Positions 8,371-18,204 are shown, counted from the first letter of the stretch. The stretch: DNA of 35,920 bases from Necropsobacter rosorum (GCA_000751835.1 CCMQ01000018.1:1-35920), one strand, 5' to 3'. The notes: a model not told the origin generated them from the sequence alone. Numbers and translations are program-made.

Positions 8371-9315
8371 ATGCTGCCGAAAACCGTTTCTTTTCAAGAT
8401 ATTGTCGCCTTGAGTGATAACATGCGGGCGGTAATTGATAAGGCGAAAAAATTCGCCGCGCTGGATGCGCCGCTGCTGATTCAGGGCGAAACCGGCACGG
8501 GCAAAGATTTGATCGCCAAAGCCTGCCATCATCTCAGCGCCCGTCGTGAAAAACAGTTTATTGCGGTAAACTGCGCCGGGCTGCCCGATGCCGATGCGGA
8601 AAGCGAAATGTTCGGCCGTTCGGATAACGCGAAAGAAAGCATCGGTTTTTTTGAATATGCGGACGGCGGTACGGTATTGCTGGATAGTGTGGCGGAGCTG
8701 CCGCTGGCGCTGCAGGCGAAATTACTGCGTTTTCTGAACGACGGCACGTTCCGCCGGGTCGGCGAGGAAAAAGAACATTACGCCGATGTGCGCGTGATCT
8801 GCACCTCACAAGTACCGTTGCAGCATTATGTGGATGAAGGCAAAATGCGCGAAGATCTGTTTCATCGTCTTAATGTGCTGACGCTGGATATTCCCCCGCT
8901 GCGCGAACGGCGCGAAGACATTCGGCCGCTGACCGACATTTTTCTGCCGCAAATCAGTGCCGAGCTGAATATCGCCACACCGCATTTTGATGAGAAATTG
9001 ATGGCTTATTTGTGTCAGTATCCCTGGCCGGGCAATGTGCGCGAATTATACAATGCGTTATATCGCGCCTGTTGTCTGGCGCAGGATAATCAATTGTCGA
9101 TTGCGGGATTGCATTTAAGCGAGCAGGACATGCTGCCGGTCAATATGGAACAGTTCGCCGATAAAACGCTGGAAGACATTATGAACCGTTTTGAGGCGAT
9201 GATACTGCGCAAGTTTTACGAACAATATCCGAGCACGCGCAAGCTCGCCGCCCGCTTGGGCATTTCTCATACCGCGATTGCCAATAAACTGAAACAATAC
9301 GGCATCGGAAAATAA
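8371..9315 (+). CDS. tyrR: TyrR, aromatic amino acid regulator, short form
   Basis: TyrR represses genes of aromatic amino acid synthesis and uptake. At 314 residues this protein lacks the roughly 190-residue N-terminal ACT and PAS part of enteric TyrR (513 residues), as does the Haemophilus form. What remains is a sigma-54-type AAA+ domain and a Fis-type helix-turn-helix (about 288-312, STRKLAARLGISHTAIANKL). Walker A is GETGTGKD (39-46). Walker B reads TVLLDSVAEL, with Ser106 where enteric TyrR has LLDEIGE. The GAFTGA sigma-54 contact motif is absent, so it should not activate sigma-54. GGGGAG at 8359-8364 is a good ribosome-binding site for the ATG at 8371. Confidence 0.92.
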   Translation: MLPKTVSFQDIVALSDNMRAVIDKAKKFAALDAPLLIQGETGTGKDLIAKACHHLSARREKQFIAVNCAGLPDADAESEMFGRSDNAKESIGFFEYADGGTVLLDSVAELPLALQAKLLRFLNDGTFRRVGEEKEHYADVRVICTSQVPLQHYVDEGKMREDLFHRLNVLTLDIPPLRERREDIRPLTDIFLPQISAELNIATPHFDEKLMAYLCQYPWPGNVRELYNALYRACCLAQDNQLSIAGLHLSEQDMLPVNMEQFADKTLEDIMNRFEAMILRKFYEQYPSTRKLAARLGISHTAIANKLKQYGIGK

Positions 9316-9325
9316 ATCCTAAATC

Positions 9326-9346
9326 CGGGCGGTTTGTTGCCGCCCG
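9326..9346. terminator. Bidirectional terminator between tyrR and pdxT
   Basis: CGGGCGG (9326-9332) pairs with CCGCCCG (9340-9346) across a 7-base loop, in the 38-base gap between two convergent genes. The flanks are T-rich rather than pure T runs: TTAAGGTTTAT on the plus strand, and ATTTAGGATTTATTTT on the minus strand. Confidence 0.65.
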
Positions 9347-9353
9347 TTAAGGT

Positions 9354-9956
9354 TTATCGGTGCGGGCGCGCCTGTTCGATCATCGTCAGAAATAAACGCA
9401 TAATACTTAAGTCATCGGTCAGTTCCGGGTGAAAGGCGCAGGCCAGTAAATTGTCCTGTTTCGCCAGTACCGTATTACCGTTAAATTCCGCCAGTTTTTC
9501 CACCGCACTTGAGGTGATATGCCGGATATAAGGCGCGCGGATAAATACCGCCGGAAACGGCTGTGCCAGCCCTTTTACCTTCAGATCCGTCTGAAAACTG
9601 TCCGTTTGCCGTCCGAAAGCATTGCGCTGAACCCGAATATCCATTAATTGCAGATGTGCCGCCTCGCCGCCTTCGATTGCTTTCGCCAGCAAAATCATGC
9701 CCGCGCAGGTACCGAAAAGCGGTTTGCGCTGCCGTGCGAAATCACGGATTGCCTCAATAAAACCGTAATGACGCATTAAACGGCCAATGGCGGTGCTTTC
9801 GCCGCCGGGCAAAATCAGGCCGTCGAGCAGGGCGAGCTGTTCGACGGTTTTGACCGCCAGCGCAGTGGCACCGAGCTGTTCGATTTGGCGCATATGTTCC
9901 GTCACCGCGCCTTGTAGTGCCAGCACGCCGACGGTATAAGCCGAATAATCCGTCAT
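9354..9956 (-). CDS. pdxT: PdxT, PLP synthase glutaminase subunit
   Basis: PdxT hydrolyses glutamine and passes ammonia to PdxS for deoxyxylulose-5-phosphate-independent synthesis of pyridoxal 5'-phosphate. It is a class I glutamine amidotransferase of 200 residues. LILPGGESTAIGRL (48-60) is the oxyanion-hole region, Cys84 in FGTCAGMILLA is the nucleophile, and His176 and Glu178 in ACAFHPEL complete the triad. It lies one base after pdxS in the same direction, so the subunits are co-transcribed and probably translationally coupled. An uptake sequence lies at 9502-9510. Confidence 0.96.
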   Translation of the reverse strand: MTDYSAYTVGVLALQGAVTEHMRQIEQLGATALAVKTVEQLALLDGLILPGGESTAIGRLMRHYGFIEAIRDFARQRKPLFGTCAGMILLAKAIEGGEAAHLQLMDIRVQRNAFGRQTDSFQTDLKVKGLAQPFPAVFIRAPYIRHITSSAVEKLAEFNGNTVLAKQDNLLACAFHPELTDDLSIMRLFLTMIEQARPHR

Positions 9957-9957
9957 T

Positions 9958-10845
9958 TTACCAACCGCGCTCCTGCATTCTTTCCGCCGGTGTCAGACGG
10001 CTGATTTCCAGCCCTTTCATCGGCGCCCCTAACTCTTCCGACAGGCGAGCGATCAGATCGTAATCCTGATAATGGGTGGTGGCCTGTACAATGGCTTGGG
10101 CAAATTTTTCCGGATTTTCCGCTTTAAAAATCCCCGAACCGACAAATACGCCGTCGGCACCGAGTTCCATCATCAACGCCGCATCGGCCGGTGTCGCCAC
10201 CCCGCCGGCGGCAAAGTTCACCACCGGCAATTTGCCTAACGTTTTGATTTGTAATAATAATTCGAACGGCGCACCGAGATTTTTGGCTTCCGTCATTAAT
10301 TCGTCACGGCTCATGGCGATCACTTTACGCAGCTGGGCGTTGACTTTACGCATATGGCGTACCGCTTCCACGATATTGCCGGTGCCGGGTTCGCCTTTGG
10401 TGCGCAGCATGGAGGCGCCTTCGCCGATACGGCGCAACGCCTCGCCCAGATCACGGCAGCCGCAGACGAAAGGAACGGTAAATTCGCTTTTTAATAAGTG
10501 AAATTCCTCATCGGCCGGGGTCAGCACTTCGCTTTCGTCAATATAATCCACGCCCATGGCTTCCAGCACGCGCGCTTCGGTAATATGCCCGATGCGCGCT
10601 TTCGCCATCACCGGAATGGAAACCGCCGCCATCACTTCCCGCACGATTTTCGGATTGGCCATGCGCGCCACGCCGCCTGCCGCCCGAATATCGGAAGGTA
10701 CCCGTTCCAGCGCCATTACCGCCACCGCACCGGCCGCTTCGGCAATGCGCGCCTGCTCGGCATTGACCACGTCCATAATCACGCCGCCTTTCTGCATTTG
10801 CGCCATGCCGCGTTTTACCGTCTCCGAACCTAATACTGTTGACAT
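9958..10845 (-). CDS. pdxS: PdxS, PLP synthase lyase subunit
   Basis: PdxS is the synthase subunit that condenses ribose 5-phosphate (or ribulose 5-phosphate), glyceraldehyde 3-phosphate and ammonia into pyridoxal 5'-phosphate; it forms a dodecamer with PdxT. The protein has 295 residues and a TIM-barrel fold. Visible active-site residues are Asp25 (VIMDVVNAE), Lys82 ([10 protein letters not shown]) and Lys150 ([11 protein letters not shown]). An AAGGAG ribosome-binding site lies six bases before the ATG. The gene is divergent from pdxR, the usual arrangement for PdxR-controlled pdxST operons. Confidence 0.97.
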   Translation of the reverse strand: MSTVLGSETVKRGMAQMQKGGVIMDVVNAEQARIAEAAGAVAVMALERVPSDIRAAGGVARMANPKIVREVMAAVSIPVMAKARIGHITEARVLEAMGVDYIDESEVLTPADEEFHLLKSEFTVPFVCGCRDLGEALRRIGEGASMLRTKGEPGTGNIVEAVRHMRKVNAQLRKVIAMSRDELMTEAKNLGAPFELLLQIKTLGKLPVVNFAAGGVATPADAALMMELGADGVFVGSGIFKAENPEKFAQAIVQATTHYQDYDLIARLSEELGAPMKGLEISRLTPAERMQERGW

Positions 10846-10944
10846 ATTTTCTCCTTACTCTGTCTGATATCGAATCGTTGGTTATTGTGGGAAACTTCAG
10901 GTATGATTAAAAGTGTCAGAATTAAACGAATTAATGGGGTCAGG
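10846..10944. promoter_or_regulatory. Divergent pdxS / pdxR control region
   Basis: This stretch separates the pdxS start from the GTG I favour for pdxR. PdxR-type regulators are known to bind between divergent pdxR and pdxST. TCAG occurs three times (10897, 10916 and 10940), but spacing of 19 and 24 does not make a clean direct repeat. No convincing -35/-10 pair was found by eye in either direction. Confidence 0.4.
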
Positions 10945-12396
10945 GTGAAAAAATTAAGCTATCGGTTAAGCAAAGCGCCGGATATGCCGCTGTATTTACA
11001 GCTTTATCAACAAATCAAGCAAGCGATCTGCCGGCAGGAATTAGCGTTTGGCGAGCGTTTACCGTCCAAACAACAGCTGAAAGAACACCTGCAAATCAGC
11101 CGTAATACGGTGGAAAGCGCTTATCAGCAGCTGGTGGCGGAAGGCTATATTCAGTCGCGGCCGAGACAAGGTTTTTTTGTCTGTTTTCAGGCGGAACTGG
11201 CGTTGACCGCGCAGAAACGAACGAAAAAAACACCGCACTTTGCACCGGCGCCGACGGTGCGTTTTGATTTTAACCCGAACCGCATCGACACCCGGCATTT
11301 TCCGCTGCAAAGTTGGAAAAAGTGCGGTCGGCATTGCTACGGTTTTCAACAGCGGGAATGGCTGAGTCTGGGCGATAAGCAGGGCGATCTCCAATTGCGC
11401 ACGGAAATCGCCGATTACCTTTCCGCTTCGCGCGGCGTGCATTGTTCGGCGCGGCAGATTGTAATCGGCGCCGGGGTGGAAAGCTGCCTGCAACAGCTGA
11501 TTTTGCTGTTTAACCAGCGTTATCCGCAACCGGATTTTACTTACGCGATGGAAAGTTACGGTTATACGAAAGTGGAAAAATTATTGCGTCTTTACGGCAA
11601 GAGCGTGGTGAAACTGCCCATCACTGCGGCGGCACAGTCGGTGGATCTCTCCTTTTTGCCGCGCTGCGGCGTGAATGTGGCGTATGTAACTCCGTCTCAT
11701 TTGTATCCTTTCGGTCAGGTGTTGTCCATCAGCCAGCGTCAGCAACTGCTGGAATGGGCGCAAGCCCGGCAGGATCGCTATATTATCGAAGATGATTATG
11801 ACAGCGAATTCCGCTATAAAGGCAAGCCGATTCCTTCGCTGCAAAGTCTGGATTTCAGCGATAAGGTGATTTATCTCGGCTCTTTTTCCAAGCTGCTGAT
11901 GCCCGCGCTGCGCGTCAGTTTTATGGTGCTGCCGAAAGGGTTGCTGGCGGATTATGAAACCTATTGCGCGTTTTTTCATGCTTCCGTCTCCCGCTTTGAG
12001 CAGCAGCGCTTGGCCGAATTTATGCGGCAGGGCGAGTTTGAACGGCATATTCATCGTATGCGCAAACGCTATCGCAAAAAAATGGAGCTGCTGTGCGCAT
12101 TGCTGGCGCCTTATAAAGAAAAAATCCGTTATTACGGCGAGCATTCGGGGTTTTATCTGTTGGTGGAATTATTGCAGGAACCCCGCAGTCCGGCTGAGCT
12201 GGTTGAGTTGGCGCAGCAGCGGGATATCCGCCTTTATCCGGTGGAATATCAGGATAAAAAGCTGTTTTCTATGGGCTTCGGTGATCTGACCGAGCAGCAG
12301 TTACAGCAGGCGATCGCAATTTTACTGGAAATCTGGCAGATAAACGCACCGCACTTTAATCCGCCACAAAGTGCGGCAGCGCCGGAAACGCTTTAA
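10945..12396 (+). CDS. pdxR: PdxR-like MocR regulator (GntR HTH + aminotransferase domain)
   Basis: This is a MocR-type regulator, probably the PLP-sensing controller of the divergent pdxST. An N-terminal GntR winged helix ([14 protein letters not shown] through RPRQGFFV) is followed by a linker and a fold-type I aminotransferase domain. [14 protein letters not shown] contains the Lys that should bind PLP, and [19 protein letters not shown] is family-typical. I favour the GTG at 10945 ([10 protein letters not shown]..., 483 residues): it places the helix-turn-helix at the usual distance from the start, has GGGG five bases upstream and leaves room for an operator. ATG at 10903 and TTG at 10885 are alternatives. 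The 3' end overlaps hflX by 41 bases, tail to tail. Two opposed uptake sequences lie inside (11232-11240, 11320-11328). Confidence 0.88.
   Translation: MKKLSYRLSKAPDMPLYLQLYQQIKQAICRQELAFGERLPSKQQLKEHLQISRNTVESAYQQLVAEGYIQSRPRQGFFVCFQAELALTAQKRTKKTPHFAPAPTVRFDFNPNRIDTRHFPLQSWKKCGRHCYGFQQREWLSLGDKQGDLQLRTEIADYLSASRGVHCSARQIVIGAGVESCLQQLILLFNQRYPQPDFTYAMESYGYTKVEKLLRLYGKSVVKLPITAAAQSVDLSFLPRCGVNVAYVTPSHLYPFGQVLSISQRQQLLEWAQARQDRYIIEDDYDSEFRYKGKPIPSLQSLDFSDKVIYLGSFSKLLMPALRVSFMVLPKGLLADYETYCAFFHASVSRFEQQRLAEFMRQGEFERHIHRMRKRYRKKMELLCALLAPYKEKIRYYGEHSGFYLLVELLQEPRSPAELVELAQQRDIRLYPVEYQDKKLFSMGFGDLTEQQLQQAIAILLEIWQINAPHFNPPQSAAAPETL
12348..12377. terminator. Uptake-sequence hairpin in the pdxR/hflX tail overlap
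   Basis: CCGCACTTT (12349-12357) pairs with AAAGTGCGG (12368-12376), a 9-bp stem with a 10-base loop. It spans the last codons of both convergent genes: the hflX stop is at 12356-12358 and the pdxR stop at 12394-12396. No T run follows on either side, so termination would be weak and a role in 3' end stability is as likely. It also encodes PHF near the C-terminus of PdxR. Confidence 0.5.
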
Positions 12397-13726
12397 CCAG
12401 CTTTTGCCATTCAACGTTATCGATCTGAATCGTCAGGTTAAATTCGCCCAGTTCGCTAATGTGTTCATGCCGTATGCAACGCTGCTGATAAAGCAAATGA
12501 CGCAGTTTGCCGGCCTGCGGCGGCAAAATGAGGTGCAGATTCAGCATGGTATTGCGTAAGCGTAATCGAATCGCTTCCACGAGCAAATCCAAGCCCTGAG
12601 CAAGGCGGGCGGACAGATAAACGGCAATCGGCCGGTTTTGCGCATCGTATTCAATATGCGGGCTGATATTATCGCGCTGATCGATTTTGTTATACACCAA
12701 CAATACCGGCACCTCATGTGCCTGAATTTCTCTCAGCACCTCGTTGACCGCCTGAATATTTTCCGCCTGCCGGCTGTCGGCGCAGTCGATGACATGCAGC
12801 AACAGGGCGGCTTGTGCGGTTTCCTGTAAAGTGGATTTAAATGCGGCAACCAGATCATACGGCAGATCGCGGATAAAGCCGACGGTATCCGCCACAATAG
12901 TGGTGCCGACATCCTGAATCGGCAGACGGCGCAGCGTCGGGTCAAGAGTGGCGAACAGCTGATCGGCGGCATAAACCTGCGCTTGTGTCAGCGCATTAAA
13001 TAAGGTGGATTTGCCCGCATTGGTATAACCGACCAGCGAAATGGTGGGAATGGCCGCTTTCTGTCGGGTGTGACGATTTTGCTTGCGCTGTCCGGCGACT
13101 TTTGCCAGCCGGTTTTGCAGCTGGGCGATGCGCACTTTAATCAGACGGCGATCGGTCTCCAGCAGGGTTTCTCCGGGGCCGCGCAATCCCACCGCGCCTT
13201 TTTGCTGATCCAAACCGGTTTTGCGCCGCACTAAACGGGTGGATAAATGCTTTAACTGTGCCAGCTCCACTTGCAGTTTCCCTTCGTGAGAGCGGGCGCG
13301 TTGGGCAAAAATTGCCAGAATCAGCCCGGTGCGATCCACCACGCGGCATTGGCACAGGGTTTCCAGATTGCGGGTTTGCGCCGGCGTCAGGCTGTGATTG
13401 ACCAGTACCACATCGGCATTTAAGGCGGCGACCGCAGCGGCGATTTCTTCCGCCTTGCCCTGACCGACGAAATATTTTGCCTGCGGCGTGCTGCGCGAGG
13501 CGGTGACGGTCGTCAGCGTATTGACTTGGGCGGCGCTCGCCAGTTGGTGGAATTCAAGTAAATCCTCGGTATTTTTATTTTGTGCAAAAAATACATGTAC
13601 GACCACGGCGTTATCCCGTGCGGATTGTAACGGCGCGGCAGATTGCAAGGAATGAGAAAGTGCGGTAGAAATTTCCGTAAAATCTACCGCACTTGGTGAA
13701 ATGTCAGACTGTTTTTCGTCGTTCAA
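12356..13726 (-). CDS. hflX: HflX, ribosome-splitting GTPase
   Basis: HflX is a GTPase that binds stalled or stressed 50S/70S ribosomes and splits them. The protein has 456 residues (E. coli 426). An N-terminal HflX domain ([15 protein letters not shown] near 84) is followed by the glycine-rich segment [19 protein letters not shown] and the G domain. G1 is GYTNAGKS (233-240), the G3 region is [15 protein letters not shown] and G4 is YNKID. The start listed is a TTG two bases after the hfq stop codon. The first 30 or so residues have no E. coli counterpart and contain an uptake-sequence hairpin. A GTG at 13606 (NAVVVHVFF region) is an alternative start. Confidence 0.93.
   Translation of the reverse strand: MNDEKQSDISPSAVDFTEISTALSHSLQSAAPLQSARDNAVVVHVFFAQNKNTEDLLEFHQLASAAQVNTLTTVTASRSTPQAKYFVGQGKAEEIAAAVAALNADVVLVNHSLTPAQTRNLETLCQCRVVDRTGLILAIFAQRARSHEGKLQVELAQLKHLSTRLVRRKTGLDQQKGAVGLRGPGETLLETDRRLIKVRIAQLQNRLAKVAGQRKQNRHTRQKAAIPTISLVGYTNAGKSTLFNALTQAQVYAADQLFATLDPTLRRLPIQDVGTTIVADTVGFIRDLPYDLVAAFKSTLQETAQAALLLHVIDCADSRQAENIQAVNEVLREIQAHEVPVLLVYNKIDQRDNISPHIEYDAQNRPIAVYLSARLAQGLDLLVEAIRLRLRNTMLNLHLILPPQAGKLRHLLYQQRCIRHEHISELGEFNLTIQIDNVEWQKLVKAFPALPHFVAD
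13658..13694. repeat. Uptake-sequence hairpin at the hflX start
   Basis: AAGTGCGGTAGA (13658-13669) is perfectly inverted at 13683-13694 (TCTACCGCACTT), leaving a 13-base loop. It lies 32 bases into the hflX frame if the TTG is used. It is upstream of the coding part if the GTG at 13606 is the true start. It is one of the strongest hairpins in the cluster. Confidence 0.8.
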
Positions 13727-13728
13727 AA

Positions 13729-14031
13729 TTACTCGGCTTGCTCTTCCGTACCGGTTTCAGCCGGTGTTTCCTGCGCGCCGCTGTGATGTTGCTGCGATTG
13801 CTGTTGCGCCTGATTGTTATGGTGCGAAACAGAACGAGCCGGAACCACCGTCGAAATAGCGTGTTTGTACACCATTTGATTAACGGTATTTTTTAATAAA
13901 ATCACAAACTGATCAAAGGATTCGATCTGACCTTGCAGTTTGATGCCGTTAACTAAATAAATCGAGACGGGAATTCGCTCACGACGTAATGCATTCAAAT
14001 AAGGATCTTGTAATGATTGTCCTTTTGCCAT
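13729..14031 (-). CDS. hfq: Hfq, RNA chaperone
   Basis: Hfq forms a hexamer that pairs small RNAs with mRNAs. The protein has 100 residues. The Sm core is complete: [20 protein letters not shown] begins Sm1, and YKHAI (55-59, with Lys56 and His57 of the RNA-binding pocket) lies in Sm2. The C-terminal tail from about residue 66 is rich in Gln and His ([14 protein letters not shown]) and ends acidic (ETGTEEQAE), as in other gamma-proteobacterial Hfq. AAGGAA lies eight bases before the ATG. The gene follows miaA by 121 bases and has its own promoter in that gap. hflX starts two bases after its stop. Confidence 0.97.
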   Translation of the reverse strand: MAKGQSLQDPYLNALRRERIPVSIYLVNGIKLQGQIESFDQFVILLKNTVNQMVYKHAISTVVPARSVSHHNNQAQQQSQQHHSGAQETPAETGTEEQAE

Positions 14032-14109
14032 TTTTCATTTCCTTCTTATATTAATTATGATTGCCTAATAACACGGGGTAGCTTGGTATCCGCATCTCCT
14101 CCGCCTGTC

Positions 14110-14138
14110 AATATAGCAATAATCTGCGCTAATGTCAC
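14110..14138 (-). promoter_or_regulatory. hfq promoter
   Basis: On the minus strand GTGACA (14133-14138) is followed by a 17-base spacer and TATATT (14110-14115), each one base off the sigma-70 consensus. Transcription should start near 14103, giving a leader of about 70 bases before the hfq ATG. The leader starts almost at once with GGAGGAG. A dedicated hfq promoter downstream of or inside miaA is known in enterics. Confidence 0.65.
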
Positions 14139-14152
14139 CTTTAGCGACATAA

Positions 14153-15088
14153 TTATTTTATGCTTTGTATAATTTGCCGCTCGGCCTGGTCAATTTGTAG
14201 GCTGTCCAGCCAGCGAATCGGGTGCTGCCAGCCGCGCAGCCAGGTTATCTGCCGTTTGGCTAACTGGCGTGTGGCGCAGATGCCGCGGAAAATCATTTCC
14301 TCATGGCTATAATCACCGCGCAGATATTCCCACATTTGCCGATAACCAACGCACCGAATGGAGGGCAAATCAGGATGTAAATCGCCGCGTTGGTATAAGG
14401 TTTCCACTTCCTGTTGAAAGCCCCGTTCAATCATTATATGAAAACGCCGTTCAATGCGCTGATGTAAAACGGCGCGTTCCTGCGGGGCGATAGCGAACTG
14501 AACGATCCGATAAGGCAGAGGTTCGCCTTGCCGGGCGGTCAGTTCGGTCAGCGATTTGCCGCTGAGATAAAAGACTTCCAGCGCGCGGTTGATGCGCTGG
14601 CTATCGTTGGGATTAATCCGCTGCGCCGCGATGGGATCGATTTGCGCCAGTTCGGCATGCAGCGCCGGCCAGCCTTTTTGCGCGGCAGCGGCTTCGATCC
14701 GGCGACGTGTGGCTTCATCGGCGGAAGGCAAGGGCGAGAGCCCGTCCAGTAAGGCTTTGTAATACAGCATGGTGCCGCCGACCAGCAGCGGAATTCTGCC
14801 TTGCGCACTGATATCGCGCATTTCACGCAGGGCATCGCGGCGAAACTCGGCGGCGGAATAACTTTCGGCCGGATCTTTAATATCGATCAAACGGTGTGGC
14901 GCAAGCGCTCGTTCTCTGGCGTCGGGTTTGGCGGTGCCGATATCCATGCCCTTGTAAATCAGGGCGGAATCCACGCTGATCACCTCCACCGGTAAGTGTC
15001 GGCGCAGTCGGATCGCCAGATCGGTTTTGCCTGAGGCGGTCGGGCCCATTAAAAAAATGGCAAGGGGTTGTGCTAAATGGGCGGTCAT
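14153..15088 (-). CDS. miaA: MiaA, tRNA dimethylallyltransferase
   Basis: MiaA transfers a dimethylallyl group to N6 of A37 in tRNAs reading UNN codons, the first step towards ms2i6A. The protein has 311 residues. The P-loop is GPTASGKT (15-22). It is followed by the conserved [20 protein letters not shown], where enterics commonly have DS(A/M)[13 protein letters not shown], and [18 protein letters not shown]. The C-terminal [13 protein letters not shown] and [15 protein letters not shown] segments are family signatures. The ATG overlaps the mutL stop (ATGA), so translation is likely coupled. Confidence 0.97.
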   Translation of the reverse strand: MTAHLAQPLAIFLMGPTASGKTDLAIRLRRHLPVEVISVDSALIYKGMDIGTAKPDARERALAPHRLIDIKDPAESYSAAEFRRDALREMRDISAQGRIPLLVGGTMLYYKALLDGLSPLPSADEATRRRIEAAAAQKGWPALHAELAQIDPIAAQRINPNDSQRINRALEVFYLSGKSLTELTARQGEPLPYRIVQFAIAPQERAVLHQRIERRFHIMIERGFQQEVETLYQRGDLHPDLPSIRCVGYRQMWEYLRGDYSHEEMIFRGICATRQLAKRQITWLRGWQHPIRWLDSLQIDQAERQIIQSIK

Positions 15089-16926
15089 GACAGGTTATCC
15101 AGATAAGTCCGCCAGTCGATTTGCGTCAGCAACGATGACAGGCGGAGATCTTTTTGTTGATTAATCAGTTGTTCGGTTTCGGTCAGTAAACCGACCGCAT
15201 CAGCCAGTACGGTAACGGCAGGTTGTTCCGCCTGTTGGCAAAGTGCGGTCAGAAAATGCTCGGCATCGGTGATGCTGCTGTCCAGTAACGCGATGACGCA
15301 TTTTTGCAGATTTTGTCGGCGCAGGCAGGTCGGAACGGTATGCAGGCTGATGCGTTGTTGCGCCGGATTATCATTAAACTGAAAACCGAACTGCTGAAAA
15401 TAGGCTTTCTGTTGTTGCCAGTGGCAGCTTTGGGTTTCAGTCAAATGAAACATAATCGGAATCAGCAGTGGCTGCTGTGAGCGGCTGTCGAGACGTAAGC
15501 TTAATTGCAGCTTGGTCTGCTGCAATTTTGCCAGCGGCAGCAAATAAAACCGCTCGTCTTGCTGCAACAATAAAGCCTGCTTTTCAATCAGCGCCAGCGT
15601 ATGCAAAACGCCGGCGGTATGCTGCAAGGCAGAATGCGCCGGCGGTTGCGACGATGTGTCGGTCTTGTCGCTTGCGGCGGTGGAAAGCAATTCGGCGTAC
15701 AGTTTTTGCTCGGTTTTGCTCACCTTCGGTGCGGCCGTGGCGACATCGCGGCTAAAGTGCGGTGCGGATTGCGTCTGTTTTTCTGGCGTTTGCAAGCCTG
15801 TGTGAGCGGCAAAAATATTCTGTCCTGCCGCCGCGCGATTCGGCTTGTTGATGCTGCTTGACCAGGCACCCGTCGGTTCGCATACCGCATGTGCGGCGGC
15901 CTCTGTTTCCGCGGTGGCGTTATCCGTTTGCCCGCTCGCCAAGGCATGAGCGATGCCCTGACAGATAAAATCGTGAATCAGGCGTGACTGATGAAAACGG
16001 ACTTCGTGTTTGGTCGGGTGAACATTAACATCCACTTCATTCGGGTTCAGATCAATAAACAGCACAAAAGCGGGATACAGTTCATTATTCGGATAATCGG
16101 CATAGGCCTGACGAATGGCGTGATTAATCACTTTATCGCGCACCATGCGACCGTTGACATAACAATAATTTAAATCATTCTGTGCGCGGTTAAAGGCAGG
16201 GGAGGCGACCCAGCCGGATAAATGCAGCGTATCGTGTTTCCAGTCGATTTGCAGTGCCTGCCGGACGAATTCTTCACCGCAGATCGCCGCCAGTCGTTTC
16301 AGTTTTTGCCCGTTATCGGCGGCACTTTTATACTGGCGGATAAGCTTTCCGTTGTGAGTCAGGCTGAAGGCGATATTGGGTTTGGCCAGCGCAATGCGAC
16401 GGATCACTTCGTCAATATGGGCAAATTCCGTTTTATCGCTGCGCAGAAATTTGCGTCGCGCCGGCGTGTTGAAAAACAGATTCGCCACTTCAACGCTGGT
16501 GCCGACCGGATGCGACGCAGGCTGAACGGTGGCCTCCATATCGCGCCCCTGCGCATAAACCTGCCAGGCTTCGGCTTGTTCCTGTGTGCGGGAGGTCAGG
16601 GTTAAACGGGAAACCGAGCTGATACTGGCCAGCGCTTCACCGCGAAAGCCCAGACTGAGAATCGCTTCCAGATCTTCAAGGCTGGCAATTTTGCTGGTGG
16701 CGTGGCGGGCAAGGGCGAGGGCAATATCCTGTTTGGCAATGCCGATGCCGTTGTCGCGCACGCGAATCAAGCCGGCACCGCCGTTTTCAATGTCGATTTG
16801 AATACGGCTTGCGCCGGCGTCCAGACTGTTTTCCACCAGCTCTTTTACCACCGACGCCGGCCGTTCCACCACTTCACCGGCGGCGATCTGGTTGGCAAGT
16901 TGTGGCGGCAGAATCTGAATAGCCAT
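15085..16926 (-). CDS. mutL: MutL, mismatch repair protein
   Basis: MutL links MutS mismatch recognition to MutH and UvrD in methyl-directed repair. The protein has 613 residues. The N-terminal GHKL ATPase is intact: [10 protein letters not shown] (31-40), RDNGIGI (57-63) and [11 protein letters not shown] (93-103). The middle linker (about 340-430) is low-complexity and poorly conserved, as usual. I see no DQHAxxExxxxE endonuclease motif in the C-terminal part, in line with MutH-dependent MutL proteins. Two uptake sequences (15241-15249, 15755-15763) fall in the linker and C-terminal region. amiB ends eight bases upstream and miaA overlaps its end. Confidence 0.96.
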   Translation of the reverse strand: MAIQILPPQLANQIAAGEVVERPASVVKELVENSLDAGASRIQIDIENGGAGLIRVRDNGIGIAKQDIALALARHATSKIASLEDLEAILSLGFRGEALASISSVSRLTLTSRTQEQAEAWQVYAQGRDMEATVQPASHPVGTSVEVANLFFNTPARRKFLRSDKTEFAHIDEVIRRIALAKPNIAFSLTHNGKLIRQYKSAADNGQKLKRLAAICGEEFVRQALQIDWKHDTLHLSGWVASPAFNRAQNDLNYCYVNGRMVRDKVINHAIRQAYADYPNNELYPAFVLFIDLNPNEVDVNVHPTKHEVRFHQSRLIHDFICQGIAHALASGQTDNATAETEAAAHAVCEPTGAWSSSINKPNRAAAGQNIFAAHTGLQTPEKQTQSAPHFSRDVATAAPKVSKTEQKLYAELLSTAASDKTDTSSQPPAHSALQHTAGVLHTLALIEKQALLLQQDERFYLLPLAKLQQTKLQLSLRLDSRSQQPLLIPIMFHLTETQSCHWQQQKAYFQQFGFQFNDNPAQQRISLHTVPTCLRRQNLQKCVIALLDSSITDAEHFLTALCQQAEQPAVTVLADAVGLLTETEQLINQQKDLRLSSLLTQIDWRTYLDNLS

Positions 16927-16934
16927 GGCTTATC

Positions 16935-18191
16935 CTATTGTTTCAGCTGAATTTTCTGTCCGGTTTGTACTTTACCGTCTTTCAGTTTCGGGTTCAGTTT
17001 TAACAACGTATTGACCGGAATACCGTACAGGCGCGAAATCGCATACAGGGTTTGATTTTTTTCCACAGTATGATATTTCGGCAGATTTTTGTCCGTTTTG
17101 CGGTTCTTTGCCGCACTCGTTTGATTATTCGCAGCGGCTTTTTGATTGTTTTTGCCTTTGCTTGCTGGTTTGTCTGCGGCATTTTTGCCCGATTGAGCGC
17201 TATTTTTACCGTTATCCGGAATTTTAATGGTTTCTCCGATCCACAGCTCGCGGCGTTTCAGTTTGTTTAAGGCGATAATATCATTCATTTTCACCTTGTA
17301 TTTTACCGCAAGCCCGACCAAGGTTTCGCCGGATTTGACTTTATGGCGGATACCGCTGTCGCCCACATTATCCGCGCCTCGGGCTTCCCGCACGACGGCT
17401 TTTTCTCTGCCGTTGCTGTCGGCTTTAATATTATGGCGGCGATAGTAAACCAGACTTTCGTAAATCACGCGGGCGATCTGCTTGCGGTATGCCGGCGAGT
17501 TCAGTTTGCGTTCCTCTTCCGGGTTGGATAAAAAACCGGTTTCCACCAGAATCGACGGAATATCCGGCGAGCGCAGCACGCCCAGACTGGCATGTTGCGG
17601 CGTAGTACGGCTTAAGCGGGTAATCTGCGAGAAGCGGCGCAGCACAATCGCGCCCAGTTCGTAGCCCACTCGCTGACTGTGACCGAATTGCAGATCCAGC
17701 ACCGTTTGATCGAGATATTTTTCATTATGGGAAGACAGCACCGAACCGGCGCCGCCGAGTAATTCGGAACGTTTTTCATGATCTTCCAGCCATTGCCCCA
17801 TTTCGCTGTTCGCCCGCCGGTTGGACAATACCCACACCGAGGCGCCGCGCAATGCCGGTGAAGCCGATGAATCGGCATGAATGGAGACCAGATAATTGGC
17901 GCCCTGTTTGCGCGCAATTTCCGAACGCTGCGGCACGGAAATGTAATAATCGCCGTTACGGGTCAGCACGCCGCGAAAGTTAGGATCTCTGTCCAGCAGC
18001 GCCTTCAGTTCTTTTGCCACGGAAAGGGTAACGTTTTTTTCGTAAATACCCAGATTACGGCTGATTGCGCCGGGATCTTTGCCGCCGTGGCCGGGGTCAA
18101 TGGCGATAGTCCAGACTTCGGCGAAAGCGAGGGGAGCAAAACAAAAAAAGGTCAGTAGGCAACTTAATACGAAACGATATATTTTTTTCAT
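16935..18191 (-). CDS. amiB: AmiB-type N-acetylmuramoyl-L-alanine amidase with two LysM domains
   Basis: This periplasmic zinc amidase cleaves the peptide stem from peptidoglycan during daughter-cell separation. I chose the ATG at 18191 (MKKIYRF..., 418 residues) because it starts directly with a signal peptide (cleavage after AFA, about residue 24). The upstream ATG at 18242 would add 17 unlikely residues and overlap tsaE by 38 bases. The Amidase_3 domain shows [11 protein letters not shown] (from 32, zinc ligand His35), SIHADS and [13 protein letters not shown] basic linker leads to two LysM peptidoglycan-binding domains, about 265-310 ([14 protein letters not shown]) and 373-417 ([15 protein letters not shown]). 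Ribosome-binding site is weak. Confidence 0.94.
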   Translation of the reverse strand: MKKIYRFVLSCLLTFFCFAPLAFAEVWTIAIDPGHGGKDPGAISRNLGIYEKNVTLSVAKELKALLDRDPNFRGVLTRNGDYYISVPQRSEIARKQGANYLVSIHADSSASPALRGASVWVLSNRRANSEMGQWLEDHEKRSELLGGAGSVLSSHNEKYLDQTVLDLQFGHSQRVGYELGAIVLRRFSQITRLSRTTPQHASLGVLRSPDIPSILVETGFLSNPEEERKLNSPAYRKQIARVIYESLVYYRRHNIKADSNGREKAVVREARGADNVGDSGIRHKVKSGETLVGLAVKYKVKMNDIIALNKLKRRELWIGETIKIPDNGKNSAQSGKNAADKPASKGKNNQKAAANNQTSAAKNRKTDKNLPKYHTVEKNQTLYAISRLYGIPVNTLLKLNPKLKDGKVQTGQKIQLKQ

Positions 18192-18204
18192 GTATTTCAA
18201 TAAA

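Noticed and set aside
14051-14095. A 14-codon peptide gene in the hfq leader.
   Set aside because: The Shine-Dalgarno-like GGAGGAG abuts the ATG, which is too close for normal initiation, and so short a frame is easily random. Kept only as a possible leader element.
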